A DNA stretch of 64,000 nucleotides from Planctomycetota bacterium (GTDB lineage Bacteria; Planctomycetota; J058; JAJDCQ01), in the NCBI GenBank assembly GCA_029260755.1, contig JAJDCQ010000065.1, positions 62,001 to 126,000 on the forward strand, in the 5' to 3' direction. The notes under the pieces were generated by a model. It was not told the origin of the DNA and ran no database searches. It saw nothing but the letters and a program-made list of their open reading frames with translations. Below are positions 30,901 through 38,144 of this stretch, one piece after another; the first letter of the stretch is position 1; each line of letters opens with the position of its first letter. Both the position numbers and the translations under genes were made by a program.

Positions 30901-31538
30901 GCAGCGACGCAGGCGCCGAGCGCCACGCGGCGTGGCGCGAACGACGCGACGACGCGCTCGCCCGCGGGAGCGCGCCGACCCGGGTCGTCGGCCCGGTGAC
31001 GAAGCTCGCGGCGGCGGGAGCGAGCGCCGCCGGCGCCGCGCCGACGATCGAGCTCCACACCGTCGAGGGCGACCGGACGAGCCGCCCCGGCGGGAGGCGG
31101 TTCGGAACGCTCGTCCACAACACCCTCGCGACGGTCGAGCTCGAGGGCGACCGCGCCGCGATCGAGGCGACGGCGAAGCTCCAGGGCCGGATCATGGAGG
31201 CGCCGGCCGATGAGATCGAGGCCGCGACGGCCGTCGTGGAGCGCGCCCTCGGCCACCCGATCCTGAGGCGCGCCGCGGCGGCGGCGAGCGCGGGCGGGCT
31301 CCGGCGGGAGACGCCGATCCTCCTCCCGCTGCCCGACGGAACGCTCGCCGAGGGCATCCTCGACCTGGCGATCCGCGACGAGGTCGACGGCGTCCTCGGC
31401 TGGACGGTCGTCGACTTCAAGACCGACCGCGACCTCGGGGAGCGGCGCCCGGAGTACGAGCGCCAGGTCGGCATCTACATCGCCGCCATCGCCGAGGCGA
31501 CGGGCGAGCCGACTCGTGGAGCGCTCCTGCTGCTGTGA
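27945..31538 (+). CDS. addA: AddA-type UvrD-family helicase-nuclease subunit
   Basis: 1197 residues. ATP-driven 3'-5' helicase with a C-terminal nuclease. Motif I is AAAGTGKTT (residues ~41-50), motif II VDEFQDTDP, motif III GDPKQSIYRFR, motif V IMTVHRAKGLEFP. The C-terminal nuclease core reads EGILDLAIRD then VVDFKTDRD and YERQVGIY. Length is typical. The start is GTG at 27945 inside GTGA with addB's stop; the open frame continues upstream only as an out-of-frame shadow of addB. No recBCD genes are seen, so AddAB is the likely end-resection enzyme in this genome. Confidence 0.92.
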   Translation: MTAGDLFDTQGEPPPRPALPDAEARRTIADDLDATLFVEAAAGTGKTTVLVGRIVALLRTGRAELDRLVAVTFTDKAAGEMKLRLRAEIETERAAADGEERANLDRALEKLELARIGTIHSFCGDLLRERPVEAGVDPLFEVAAEDEGERLLDRAFDGWFQAALESPPRGVERILRRRTRGNDPTSSPRAQLRRAARTLVDHRDFDASWLRKPFDRDAEIAGIVERIVELAALAPQASRQSRLVDNIRELERFAAEHRVADRARERWDDHDGLEAGLRDLRFHWTWRYKGSGQWFGKGIRRDDVIARRDTLKADLDAVVERCDADLAALLRDELRPVVVHYGELLRRSGRIDFLDLLMRARDLVREDREVRAELQERFTHFFVDEFQDTDPLQAELLLLLASTDPEERDWRLVRPVPGKLFVVGDPKQSIYRFRRADVSIYEATKERLAACGASVLHLTTSFRAVPAIQSAVNAAFRIAMRPPDEEEGEGGGGEGDAASDAPAQARYVALERFRRDHVDQPAVVALPVPRPYNDWGDIRNFAIDASLPHAVGAFVDWVVRESGWTIEDRGGERTPIRSHHICILFRRLRSFRDDVTRPYIRALEARRVPHVLVGGRSFHDREEVIALRAALSAIEWPGDELSVYATLHGPLFSFDDDSLVAFRHRHGKRCFHPLRRFDPERLADGGGDEREAESDRAIAGALGILGRLHRRRNRTPIAGTIAQLLGAVRAHAGIAIWPTGEQALANCLRVIDHARKFERGGAPSFRAFVERLEAEAERRETADAPVVEEGTEGVRIMTVHRAKGLEFPVVILADPTCNAVGRNPSRKVDADAGLWAETICGCVPWDLRDAAEEELAADGAESVRLTYVATTRARDLLVVPVIADDASEPPGGWLGLLRPAVFPEWSERREARPAPGCPAFGNDGTLERPERAARGANASVAPGLHRPAVGEHGVVFWDPRALDLDKESGVGLRQERILAADEDRSRSDAGAERHAAWRERRDDALARGSAPTRVVGPVTKLAAAGASAAGAAPTIELHTVEGDRTSRPGGRRFGTLVHNTLATVELEGDRAAIEATAKLQGRIMEAPADEIEAATAVVERALGHPILRRAAAAASAGGLRRETPILLPLPDGTLAEGILDLAIRDEVDGVLGWTVVDFKTDRDLGERRPEYERQVGIYIAAIAEATGEPTRGALLLL

Positions 31539-31540
31539 TG

Positions 31541-31614
31541 CGGATGCGAGATCGTCCGTCCGAGCTGCGCCGCCGCCGCCCCATCTGAACGTGCAACGAC
31601 GCCGTTCGCATCCG
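31541..31614. terminator. Long-loop inverted repeat after addA
   Basis: CGGATGCGA (31541-31549) and TCGCATCCG (31606-31614) pair perfectly across 56 bases, just after the addA stop. It may end transcription or fold the 3' end; no U tract is present. Confidence 0.35.
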
Positions 31615-31663
31615 AGTTGGAGCTCCCTGTTCATGAACACGAGAGTCCCCGCTCCGATCGGCT

Positions 31664-31811
31664 GACGATCCACAGATTCCACAGATTACACAGATTACGA
31701 GCTGCCGAAGGCGGTCATCCCTCGCCGAAGAGCGCAGGCCCTTTTCGGCATCGGCAACGACTCGGACCCGCCCGCGGCAATCTGTGGAATCTGTGGAATC
31801 TGTGGATCGTT
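31664..31811. repeat. Hairpin repeat unit 1 with 9-nt period
   Basis: The left arm is made of CACAGATTC/CACAGATTA units (31671-31697) and the right arm of AATCTGTGG units (31779-31806), closing on GATC. Arms match at about 30 of 32 positions over an ~80-base loop. A CCAGGAAC motif follows at 31841. It begins a ~560-bp block of three diverged units. The 31539-32498 gap contains no gene I can support. Confidence 0.75.
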
Positions 31812-31889
31812 CATCGCGACGGCAATCGCACGCTCCTGCTCCAGGAACGACGGAATCTCCGAGGCGGCATCGACTCGGCACCGACCGGA

Positions 31890-31982
31890 ACAGTCCGCGC
31901 AATCCGCGTAATCCGCGGTTTCGTTCTTTCGGCGGAGAACAACGAGTGGAACCGCGGATTACGCGGATTACGCGGAGTGCGA
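31890..31982. repeat. Hairpin repeat unit 2 with 9-nt period
   Basis: Left arm (31893-31921) carries AATCCGCGT/AATCCGCGG units; right arm (31950-31981) carries CGGATTACG units. The loop is ~28 bases. CCAGGAAC follows at 32020. The CACAGATT of unit 1 is here CGCGGATT, a family variant. Confidence 0.75.
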
Positions 31983-32079
31983 GCTGCAGGCTCGCGAGCT
32001 CATTGCCCACGCCCGTGTTCCAGGAACAGGAATCTCGCGCCTACCGCAGCGATGCGTCGGCAACGGCTTGGCGCCGTCC

Positions 32080-32176
32080 GGTCCAATCCGCGTGATCCGC
32101 GAAATCCGCGGTTCGGTCTCTCTCGGCGTCGAACGAGTGGGAACCACTGATTACGCGGTTTGCGCGGATTGCGAGT
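32080..32176. repeat. Hairpin repeat unit 3 with 9-nt period
   Basis: Left arm (32082-32113) AATCCGCGTG, ATCCGCGAA and ATCCGCGGTT; right arm (32142-32175) has CACTGATTACGCGG and GCGCGGATTGCGAG. CCAGGAAC follows at 32216. Spacing between the three CCAGGAAC motifs is 179 and 196 bases. Confidence 0.7.
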
Positions 32177-32302
32177 TGCCGATTCCGAGGTCATTGCCGT
32201 CGCGCGAGATCTGTTCCAGGAACGCGACGACGGGACGCGCCGGGGCACGGCGTTCACGCCTGTCGCCCCCTGGCCACATCGCGAAACCGCCAATCGAAAT
32301 CC

Positions 32303-32317
32303 GGGTGCCTGTCCCCC
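32303..32317. repeat. Single GGGTGCCTGTCCCCC arm, REP-like remnant
   Basis: This motif is a common arm of REP-type palindromes associated with Y1 transposases. No opposite arm was seen nearby, so it may be a decayed half-element. Confidence 0.35.
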
Positions 32318-32341
32318 AACGGGTTAGACCGCGCCTCGAAG

Positions 32342-32355
32342 GGTCCGGGAGTTGC
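32342..32355 (+). promoter_or_regulatory. Weak sigma54-like sequence
   Basis: GG (32342-32343), ten bases, GC (32354-32355) with TT before it. The bases after GG do not match the consensus well. It could serve the gene at 32499, with a leader of about 130 bases. Confidence 0.25.
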
Positions 32356-32406
32356 GTTTGGAGGTCCATCGCAACTTCGTTCTTGCTGCGAAGCGTCACA
32401 ACCCGT

Positions 32407-32437
32407 CGAAGGCGACCCAGGGGAATCGTCGCCTTCG
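32407..32437. promoter_or_regulatory. Perfect 10-bp hairpin in the leader region
   Basis: CGAAGGCGAC and GTCGCCTTCG pair perfectly around an 11-base loop, about 62 bases upstream of the GTG at 32499. Attenuator, operator or terminator is possible. Confidence 0.45.
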
Positions 32438-32498
32438 CGTGGAGCCGGTCGTCCGCCTCGTCCTTGCCCGGGACAGCGGCCGCCCGCGGAGGACGTCC

Positions 32499-34100
32499 GT
32501 GGTCTCACTCCCGTCTTCGTCTCGACGTGGTCGTCTCCTCGCCGTCGGCGTCCTGTGCGCGCTCCTCGCGCTGGGGCTCGCCCGGCACGCCGCGCCGTCC
32601 GCCCGCGCCGACATCGTCGGCACCGGCATCGCCGCCGAGCGCGTCTTCGACCCGAAGCTCGAGGGCGCCTCGCTCGCGATCGAGAGTCAGCTCGCGAGCG
32701 GCGGCAGCTACCAGGCGCGGGTCAGCGTCCTCGACGCGTCCGGTCGCCTGATCCGCACCGTCGGCAGCGGCACCCGGAGCAGCGGCCGCACCTACACCGA
32801 CACGTGGACCGGTCACGACGGACGCGGCGTCTTCGTCCCGCCCGGCCGCTACACCCTTCGCTTCGAGGCGGGCGGCGGCGTCGTCCGCGAGACGACCGTC
32901 AACGTCGTCCGGCTCGGTCTCCTCGCGATGGCGTTCCGCGACTCGCCGAACGGGATCGCTCGCATTCCGCTCGCCTACCATCGCGCCGATCGCTTCACGG
33001 CCGGCAACCCGTTCGCCGTCGACTCGGCCGGGCCGCCGTGGGTGCTCGACGCGAGCCCGCTCGGCTGGGACTGCCTCGACGCCGCCGACGGCTCGCCGCT
33101 TCCCGTCCCCGCGCCCTGGACGGACACGGCCAGCCCGCCCCGGACGAGCAACGGCAGCGTCGCGACCCGCGGCGTCAGCTACCCGATCGCCTATCCCGGC
33201 GGCGCCCGCCCGCGCGTGATCTTCATGATGGGCGGCTCGGCCGGCTACCAGAACCAGCGCATCGGCTGCGGCTACCCGATCCAGGGCACGCCGATCCGCG
33301 GCGTCCTCGGCCGCTGGGCGAGCCGCGAGCTCAGCCCCGGCGAGACCGGCCTCCTCGAGGTCGCCGAGCTCGCTTCGGGCCTGCGCCGCGAGGAGCTGCA
33401 GCTCTCGTTCCGCTTCCAGTACAACGACGGCTCGGGCTGGCGCTGGGTCCCCGGCCAGGTCCGCACCCGTCATGATCTCTACGTGACGGCCGGCGCTCCC
33501 GACACGCCCGACGGCCGCGCCCTCGTCGGCGCCCTCGACCTGGCCCGGCAGTTCGCGCCCGGCGCGCGGACGCGCACCGAGGTCGCCTCGGGCGTGGTCC
33601 GCGGCATCAACGGCGGCCGCGGCTTCGTCTACGAGGATCGTCAGGGCGCCCCCGCCTACACCGACGCTCCCAACGGGCTCCACTGGCCCGAGATCGGACT
33701 CGGAGCGTTCATCGACCGCCGCTGGGGGCAGCGCGTGAACTGCCTCGACTGCGCCGCGAGCGTCGGCAGCCTCACCCGACACGCCGGCGTCGGCTCGGTG
33801 TCGGTCGTCGTGATGGGCTGGAACTTCGACCTCAACTGGATCCGTGGCATCGGCGGGCGCAGCTTCCGTCACGACCTCTTCGGCGGTGCCCACGCGTTCA
33901 GCTACCACGCGGTCGCGAGCGTCGACCGGGGGTCGACCGTCCACGACGCCTGCCTGAGCGTCGACGCCGACAGCCGCCCCGATCGCTCGCCGTTCCAGGA
34001 GGGCGAGGCGACCGGGATGGGCTGGAGCCGCTACCGCGGCCAGCTCTCGTTCGACCGCTGGTATCAGATCCAGGACATCGGGAGCGCGATCCTCCGATGA
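32499..34100 (+). CDS. Exported protein with FlgD-like Ig unit and transglutaminase-like domain
   Basis: 533 residues. A signal peptide covers ~1-38 (LLAVGVLCALLALG ... SARA). The first ~120 mature residues match a FlgD-type Ig unit (LDASGRLIRTVGS, then GHDGRGVFVPPGRYTLR). The C-terminal ~200 residues carry Cys in VNCLDCAASV, His in AFSYHAVAS and Asp in VHDACLSV, in the order of transglutaminase-like cysteine enzymes; I suspect but cannot prove such a fold. It could crosslink or trim secreted proteins. The GTG at 32499 is chosen for GGAGG six bases upstream and the signal peptide; the frame is open further back. Its stop overlaps the next gene by ATGA. Confidence 0.75.
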   Translation: MVSLPSSSRRGRLLAVGVLCALLALGLARHAAPSARADIVGTGIAAERVFDPKLEGASLAIESQLASGGSYQARVSVLDASGRLIRTVGSGTRSSGRTYTDTWTGHDGRGVFVPPGRYTLRFEAGGGVVRETTVNVVRLGLLAMAFRDSPNGIARIPLAYHRADRFTAGNPFAVDSAGPPWVLDASPLGWDCLDAADGSPLPVPAPWTDTASPPRTSNGSVATRGVSYPIAYPGGARPRVIFMMGGSAGYQNQRIGCGYPIQGTPIRGVLGRWASRELSPGETGLLEVAELASGLRREELQLSFRFQYNDGSGWRWVPGQVRTRHDLYVTAGAPDTPDGRALVGALDLARQFAPGARTRTEVASGVVRGINGGRGFVYEDRQGAPAYTDAPNGLHWPEIGLGAFIDRRWGQRVNCLDCAASVGSLTRHAGVGSVSVVVMGWNFDLNWIRGIGGRSFRHDLFGGAHAFSYHAVASVDRGSTVHDACLSVDADSRPDRSPFQEGEATGMGWSRYRGQLSFDRWYQIQDIGSAILR

Positions 34101-35224
34101 AGAGCCCGATGATGAACACGACGAGCCGTCTCGCCCTGACCCTCGCCCTCGCCGTCCTGCCCGTCGCCGCGACGGCCTGCGGCGGGAGCGGCAACGGCGG
34201 CGCCGCGCAGCTCTCGAGCGCCGACGACCCCGCGCCGCGCGAGACGATCCCCGACGCCCCGCCCCCGGCGCGCGAGGCGTTCGCCCCGATCACTCCCGAC
34301 GGAGGCAAGGCGCCCCCGTCGGGCCTCGATGACCCCCTTCGCGACCCGATGACCGAGAAGCCGACCCCTGACGGCGATCGGGCATCGGACGGGCCGGCCG
34401 CCGCGCCGAACGATCCCGAGACCACGCCAGCCCGCGAGCAGGATCCGCGGGTGAAGGAAGCGTACGTGGTCTCGGAGTGGCCGGCGGCCGGCCCGCGGAG
34501 AGCCGGGGTGGCGTTCCTGCAGATCGCCGCCGACGGCTGGGAGCGGAGCGACTACCAGGTCGATCCGCGCCGGGGCGAGGCGAAGATCGCGTTCCGCCGG
34601 ACCGCGGAGCTGCCCGCCGTCGAGGGCCTCTCCGAGGAGGAGGCCGCCGAGGCGGCGCTCCTCCCGCCGACCGTCTTCGTGACGGTGCGGCTCCACGACG
34701 ACGCGGCCGCCGCCCGCCAGACGCTCCTCACGATCGTGCTCGCCGTGACGACCGTCCTCGCGCCCGAGCCCGAGCTCGGCGACGTCGCCTTCGGCGGCCG
34801 GGCCGGCGGGACGCTCGGCTTCGTGGCCGCCGCCCGCGGCAACGTCAGCTTCATCGTCCGGGCCGCCGCCGACGGCGAGAGCGTCGGCGACCTCGCCGCG
34901 GCGACCGACGCGGCGGCGCTCGCGGCGCCCGAGCTCGGCGACGACGAGCCGATCCCGGCGCCGAAGATCGCCGGCGTCACCGCCGACCGCGCCACGGTCG
35001 GACGGGCCTCGCCGCTCGCCCTCGCCCTCGACCCGGCCGCGCCGGCCCCCGCCTACATCGCCTGGCGGTGCAGCGTCGCGGCCGCGAGCGTCGTCCGCGG
35101 CGCCGAGGGCTGGGACCTCTTCTCCGGCAAGGAGGGCGAGGTCGTCCTGAAGGGCGAGGCCTGCTCGGAGCAGCTCCAGCGGGCGAGCTTCGAGGGTCGC
35201 GTGACGGTGGTGAAGGGCGACTGA
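34097..35224 (+). CDS. Lipoprotein of unknown function
   Basis: 375 residues. A lipoprotein-type signal with Cys after ATA (VAATACGG) lies near residue 28; the lipobox is weak because the -3 residue is Ala. A Pro/Asp/Ala-rich linker (~30-110) leads to a strand/helix domain (~125-290) with many short strands and no recognised active site. ATG at 34097 overlaps the previous stop, so the two are coupled. It abuts, tail to tail, the minus-strand pseudokinase gene. Confidence 0.7.
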   Translation: MKSPMMNTTSRLALTLALAVLPVAATACGGSGNGGAAQLSSADDPAPRETIPDAPPPAREAFAPITPDGGKAPPSGLDDPLRDPMTEKPTPDGDRASDGPAAAPNDPETTPAREQDPRVKEAYVVSEWPAAGPRRAGVAFLQIAADGWERSDYQVDPRRGEAKIAFRRTAELPAVEGLSEEEAAEAALLPPTVFVTVRLHDDAAAARQTLLTIVLAVTTVLAPEPELGDVAFGGRAGGTLGFVAAARGNVSFIVRAAADGESVGDLAAATDAAALAAPELGDDEPIPAPKIAGVTADRATVGRASPLALALDPAAPAPAYIAWRCSVAAASVVRGAEGWDLFSGKEGEVVLKGEACSEQLQRASFEGRVTVVKGD

Positions 35225-36118
35225 TCAGAGGAGCGTCTGCAGGGTCGCGAGCGCTTCGGTCGGCCCCGGTCGCTTCTGCCAATCCTTGGTCATCAGCCAG
35301 CCGACGAAGTGCTCGACCGGCGCCGGCACCTCGGGAGCGTGCTCCCGGAGCGGCGTCGGATCGTCGTTCAGGAGCGCCTTGATGAAGTCGAGGTGCTTCG
35401 TGACCGCGTAGGGGAGCTTCCCACCCGAGAGCTCGCGGTAGAGGAACGCCCCGACGAGGTAGACGTCGCCCTTGGGCGCCGCCTCGGGATGCTGGGCGAA
35501 CGACATCCCCCGGACCTGCTCCGGCGACAGCAGCAGCATCGGCCGGATGATCTCCCCCGAGCACGAGAGGGACTGGAATAAGAGCTCGCCGAGGAGCGAC
35601 AGGCGCACTCGTCCCGACCGGTCGAAGAAGATCGCCTCCGGCTCGAGCGCCCAGCGCCAGTAGAAGCCGTCGTAGGATCCGCCGGAGATCCTCCGGTTGC
35701 GCGGGAACTCCGGGGGCAGCGCCGCGAGCGCCGAGATGACATCGCGCCCGATCTCGAGCGCGCGCCGCGCCGGCAAGCGCCCCCCGGCTCGCTTCACCTC
35801 ATCCTCGAGGGATCCCCCGGCGGCGAACTCGGAGATGAGCACCTCGCGATCGCCGACCTCGACCGATCCGAGGATCCGGAGGAAGCTCGGGTGGTCGACC
35901 GCGGCGAGCGCCCGGCGAACCTCGGCGAAGCGCTCGCGGGACACGTCCACGGAGATCGAGGGCAGGATGCTCGCGAGCACGTCGCCGTGGAGCTCGTGGT
36001 GCGCGAACCAGAGATTCGAGCGCGGCGACCGGTCGAGCTTCGCGAGCAGACGCACCGGTCCGACCGTCTGCCCCGTGAGCGGGTCGAGCGCATCGCGGAT
36101 CTCGTCCTCCGCGCTCAC
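35225..36118 (-). CDS. Pseudokinase (Hanks fold, catalytic motifs lost)
   Basis: 297 residues with the overall order of a Hanks kinase: an N-lobe after GPVRLLAKL, hinge GSVEVGDREVLISEFAAGGSL (two runs) and C-lobe with GDVYLVGAFLYREL. All key residues are changed: VAIK reads VLASI, HRDLKPEN reads RWALEPEA, and DFG reads LLG. It therefore cannot work as a normal kinase and is more likely a scaffold or ligand-binding switch. Start is GTG at 36118 inside GTGA with the previous gene's stop. It pairs with the next upstream gene, a second pseudokinase. Confidence 0.7.
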   Translation of the reverse strand: MSAEDEIRDALDPLTGQTVGPVRLLAKLDRSPRSNLWFAHHELHGDVLASILPSISVDVSRERFAEVRRALAAVDHPSFLRILGSVEVGDREVLISEFAAGGSLEDEVKRAGGRLPARRALEIGRDVISALAALPPEFPRNRRISGGSYDGFYWRWALEPEAIFFDRSGRVRLSLLGELLFQSLSCSGEIIRPMLLLSPEQVRGMSFAQHPEAAPKGDVYLVGAFLYRELSGGKLPYAVTKHLDFIKALLNDDPTPLREHAPEVPAPVEHFVGWLMTKDWQKRPGPTEALATLQTLL

Positions 36119-37002
36119 GCGCCCGCCGACGCGATCGCCCGGTCGACAGCGGCGAGGGCTCCCTCGAGCGTCGGTCGATCCCGCCACTCCTTCGCGAGCA
36201 TCGACGTGACCAGCTCGGCGACCGCGTCGGGCGCTGCCGGCGCCACCTCGCGGAGCGGCCGCGGGGGCTTCACCCTGATCTCGTACCCGCCGAGCGGCCT
36301 CTTCAGGCGTTGGATCTCCCGGTCGAAGGGCCCGACGCCCGCGAGGTCATGATAGAGAAGCGCGCCGACCGAATAGACGTCGGTCCGGCCATCGGGAGCG
36401 ACCTCGTCCTGCACCGCCTCCGGCGCGGTCGCCTCGGTCACGCTTCCGTAGGGGTCGAGATCCAGGTGGTCGCTCGACTGGAGGCGGAGCTCGCCGAGGA
36501 GCGAGAGTCGGGCCCGCCCCGCCTGGTCGAACAGGACCGCCTCGGGCTTGAAGGTCCACGTCCAGAAGAAGCCCGAGGTCTTCGAGTCGAAGAGGACGAC
36601 GTGTCGTTCGACCGGAACCCCGCCGAGCCCGGCCAGGACGCCCCGGGCGACCTCGAGCGCTCGCGTCACGGACAGGCGACCATCGGGCGCGGCGGCGCGC
36701 GCGGCGAGGAGGGTGCCGCCGGTGGCGAGCTCCGCGACCGTGACCGCCAGGTCGTGTTCATCGACGAACCCGTCGAGGATCCGCAGAGTGCTCGGATGGT
36801 CGTGTCGCTGGCGGAGACGCTTCGCCAGCCGCTCGAACGGCTCGCGGGCTTCGGGCGCGATCCGTGCCACGCGCGCGGCCACCTCGCCGTGGGCGTCGTG
36901 CCGGGCGAAGAAGACGGGGTGCATCGTCCCGCCGAGCTGCGCCAGCAGTCGCACCGGGCCGATCGTCTTGCCGGTCAGCGGGTGAAGCTCGCTCTCCCTC
37001 AC
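36115..37002 (-). CDS. Pseudokinase (second of a tandem pair)
   Basis: 295 residues, paralogue of the previous entry. Both open with PLTG(K/Q)T(I/V)GPVRLLA and share ARLSLLGEL and DVYSVGALLYHDL. The lysine position reads VAAR (Arg), the HRD position reads TWT in TWTFKPEAVL, and DFG reads LLG, so it is also catalytically unlikely. A GTG at 37002, in GTGA with the XdhC-like gene's stop, is the start. Both pseudokinases are conserved in length and frame, which argues for a retained non-catalytic role. Confidence 0.7.
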   Translation of the reverse strand: MRESELHPLTGKTIGPVRLLAQLGGTMHPVFFARHDAHGEVAARVARIAPEAREPFERLAKRLRQRHDHPSTLRILDGFVDEHDLAVTVAELATGGTLLAARAAAPDGRLSVTRALEVARGVLAGLGGVPVERHVVLFDSKTSGFFWTWTFKPEAVLFDQAGRARLSLLGELRLQSSDHLDLDPYGSVTEATAPEAVQDEVAPDGRTDVYSVGALLYHDLAGVGPFDREIQRLKRPLGGYEIRVKPPRPLREVAPAAPDAVAELVTSMLAKEWRDRPTLEGALAAVDRAIASAGA

Positions 37003-38132
37003 GACCCGGCGGCGCCCCCGTGACCGCCGGCCGCCTCGCGCGGGCTCGCGCCGAGCCGTCGCACCGCCACGAGCTCGGCCGCGATCGAGACGGCGATCTC
37101 CTCGACCGTCCGCGCGCCGATCGAGAGGCCGATCGGGCTGTGGAGCCGCGTCAGGGTCGCCTCGGCGACGCCCTCGTCGGCGAGGTCGCCGCGGATCCGC
37201 TTGATCTTCGCGCGGCTCCCGATCATGCCGATGTAGCGGGCGTCGGTGGTCAGCGCCCATCGGAGACAGGTCGTATCGAACTTGTGCCCGCGGGTCACGA
37301 TCACCACGTAGGCGTCGTTCGGGAGCGGCTCGAGGCTCTCCGCCAGCCTCTCGAACGGGAGGACGCGCACCTGGTGCGCCTCGGGCAGGCGCGAGTCGTT
37401 GGCGAACGCCTCCCGATCGTCGACCATCACGACGCGGAAGCCCATTGGCGCCGCGATCTCGCAGAGCGCCGTCCCGACGTGGCCGCAGCCGAGGACGAGG
37501 AGGGTCGGCACGCCGACGGGCTCGGCCATCACGCCGAACGGCTCGTGCTTCCACTTGCTGAAGACGGGGCGGTCGCCGTCGAGCGCCGCCCGGCCCGCCT
37601 CGAGGAGCGAGTCGGGCAGCAACCGCGACCCCGGCTCCTGAACCGCTCCCTCGACGTCGGCGAAGCCCGCGGCGATCACGACCCGCTTGCAGCCGACGTC
37701 CTCGTCCTGCGGCCCGTGGTCCTCGTTCTCGCCCACGTAGGTGACGAGGACCGCCGGGCGGCCCGCCTCGATCTCGCGCGCGAGCGCCCGGTAGACCGGG
37801 GCGTCAGGCTCGCGGAGCACCTCGAGGTAGACCTCGGCGATCCCGCCGCAGCTCAGCTCGTGGTGCTCCTCGCGCCCGGTCAGGTCGACCGAGATCACCC
37901 GGTGATCCCGGGAGTGCTCGCTCAGCATCTTGCGAGCGGTCGTCAGGACGTCGCCGTCGAGGCAGCCGCCGCCGACGGTGCCGCGGACCTCGCCCCGCTC
38001 GTCGATGATGAGCCGCGCGCCGACGGCGGCGGGCGAGCTGCCGCGGGCGTGGACGAGGGTCGCGAGGACCGCCCGGCGGCCGGCGTCGAGCGCTCGGAGG
38101 ATGTCGGGGAGACGGTCGGCGAGGGTGGACAT
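36999..38132 (-). CDS. xdhC: XdhC/CoxI-family molybdoenzyme accessory protein
   Basis: 377 residues. XdhC proteins bind molybdenum cofactor and hand it, often sulfurated, to xanthine dehydrogenase-like enzymes. The N-terminal XdhC_CoxI domain has GGGCLDGDV and SCGGIAEVYLE, and the C-terminal Rossmann-like part has LVLGCGHVGTALC and YIGMIGSRAK with the conserved ending. Start is ATG at 38132. No molybdenum hydroxylase is in this window, and it shares an operon with two pseudokinases through GTGA overlaps, an unusual setting. Confidence 0.85.
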   Translation of the reverse strand: MSTLADRLPDILRALDAGRRAVLATLVHARGSSPAAVGARLIIDERGEVRGTVGGGCLDGDVLTTARKMLSEHSRDHRVISVDLTGREEHHELSCGGIAEVYLEVLREPDAPVYRALAREIEAGRPAVLVTYVGENEDHGPQDEDVGCKRVVIAAGFADVEGAVQEPGSRLLPDSLLEAGRAALDGDRPVFSKWKHEPFGVMAEPVGVPTLLVLGCGHVGTALCEIAAPMGFRVVMVDDREAFANDSRLPEAHQVRVLPFERLAESLEPLPNDAYVVIVTRGHKFDTTCLRWALTTDARYIGMIGSRAKIKRIRGDLADEGVAEATLTRLHSPIGLSIGARTVEEIAVSIAAELVAVRRLGASPREAAGGHGGAAGS

Positions 38133-38144
38133 GAGGTCTCTCGG

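Noticed and set aside
27876..31682. Long minus-strand open frame opposite addA
   Set aside because: Shadow of the helicase gene, which has all motifs in order.
31664..32225. CRISPR array
   Set aside because: Units are diverged inverted repeats of unequal length without regular spacers or cas genes.
35225..37002. Active kinases
   Set aside because: The Lys, HRD and DFG positions are all substituted in both proteins.
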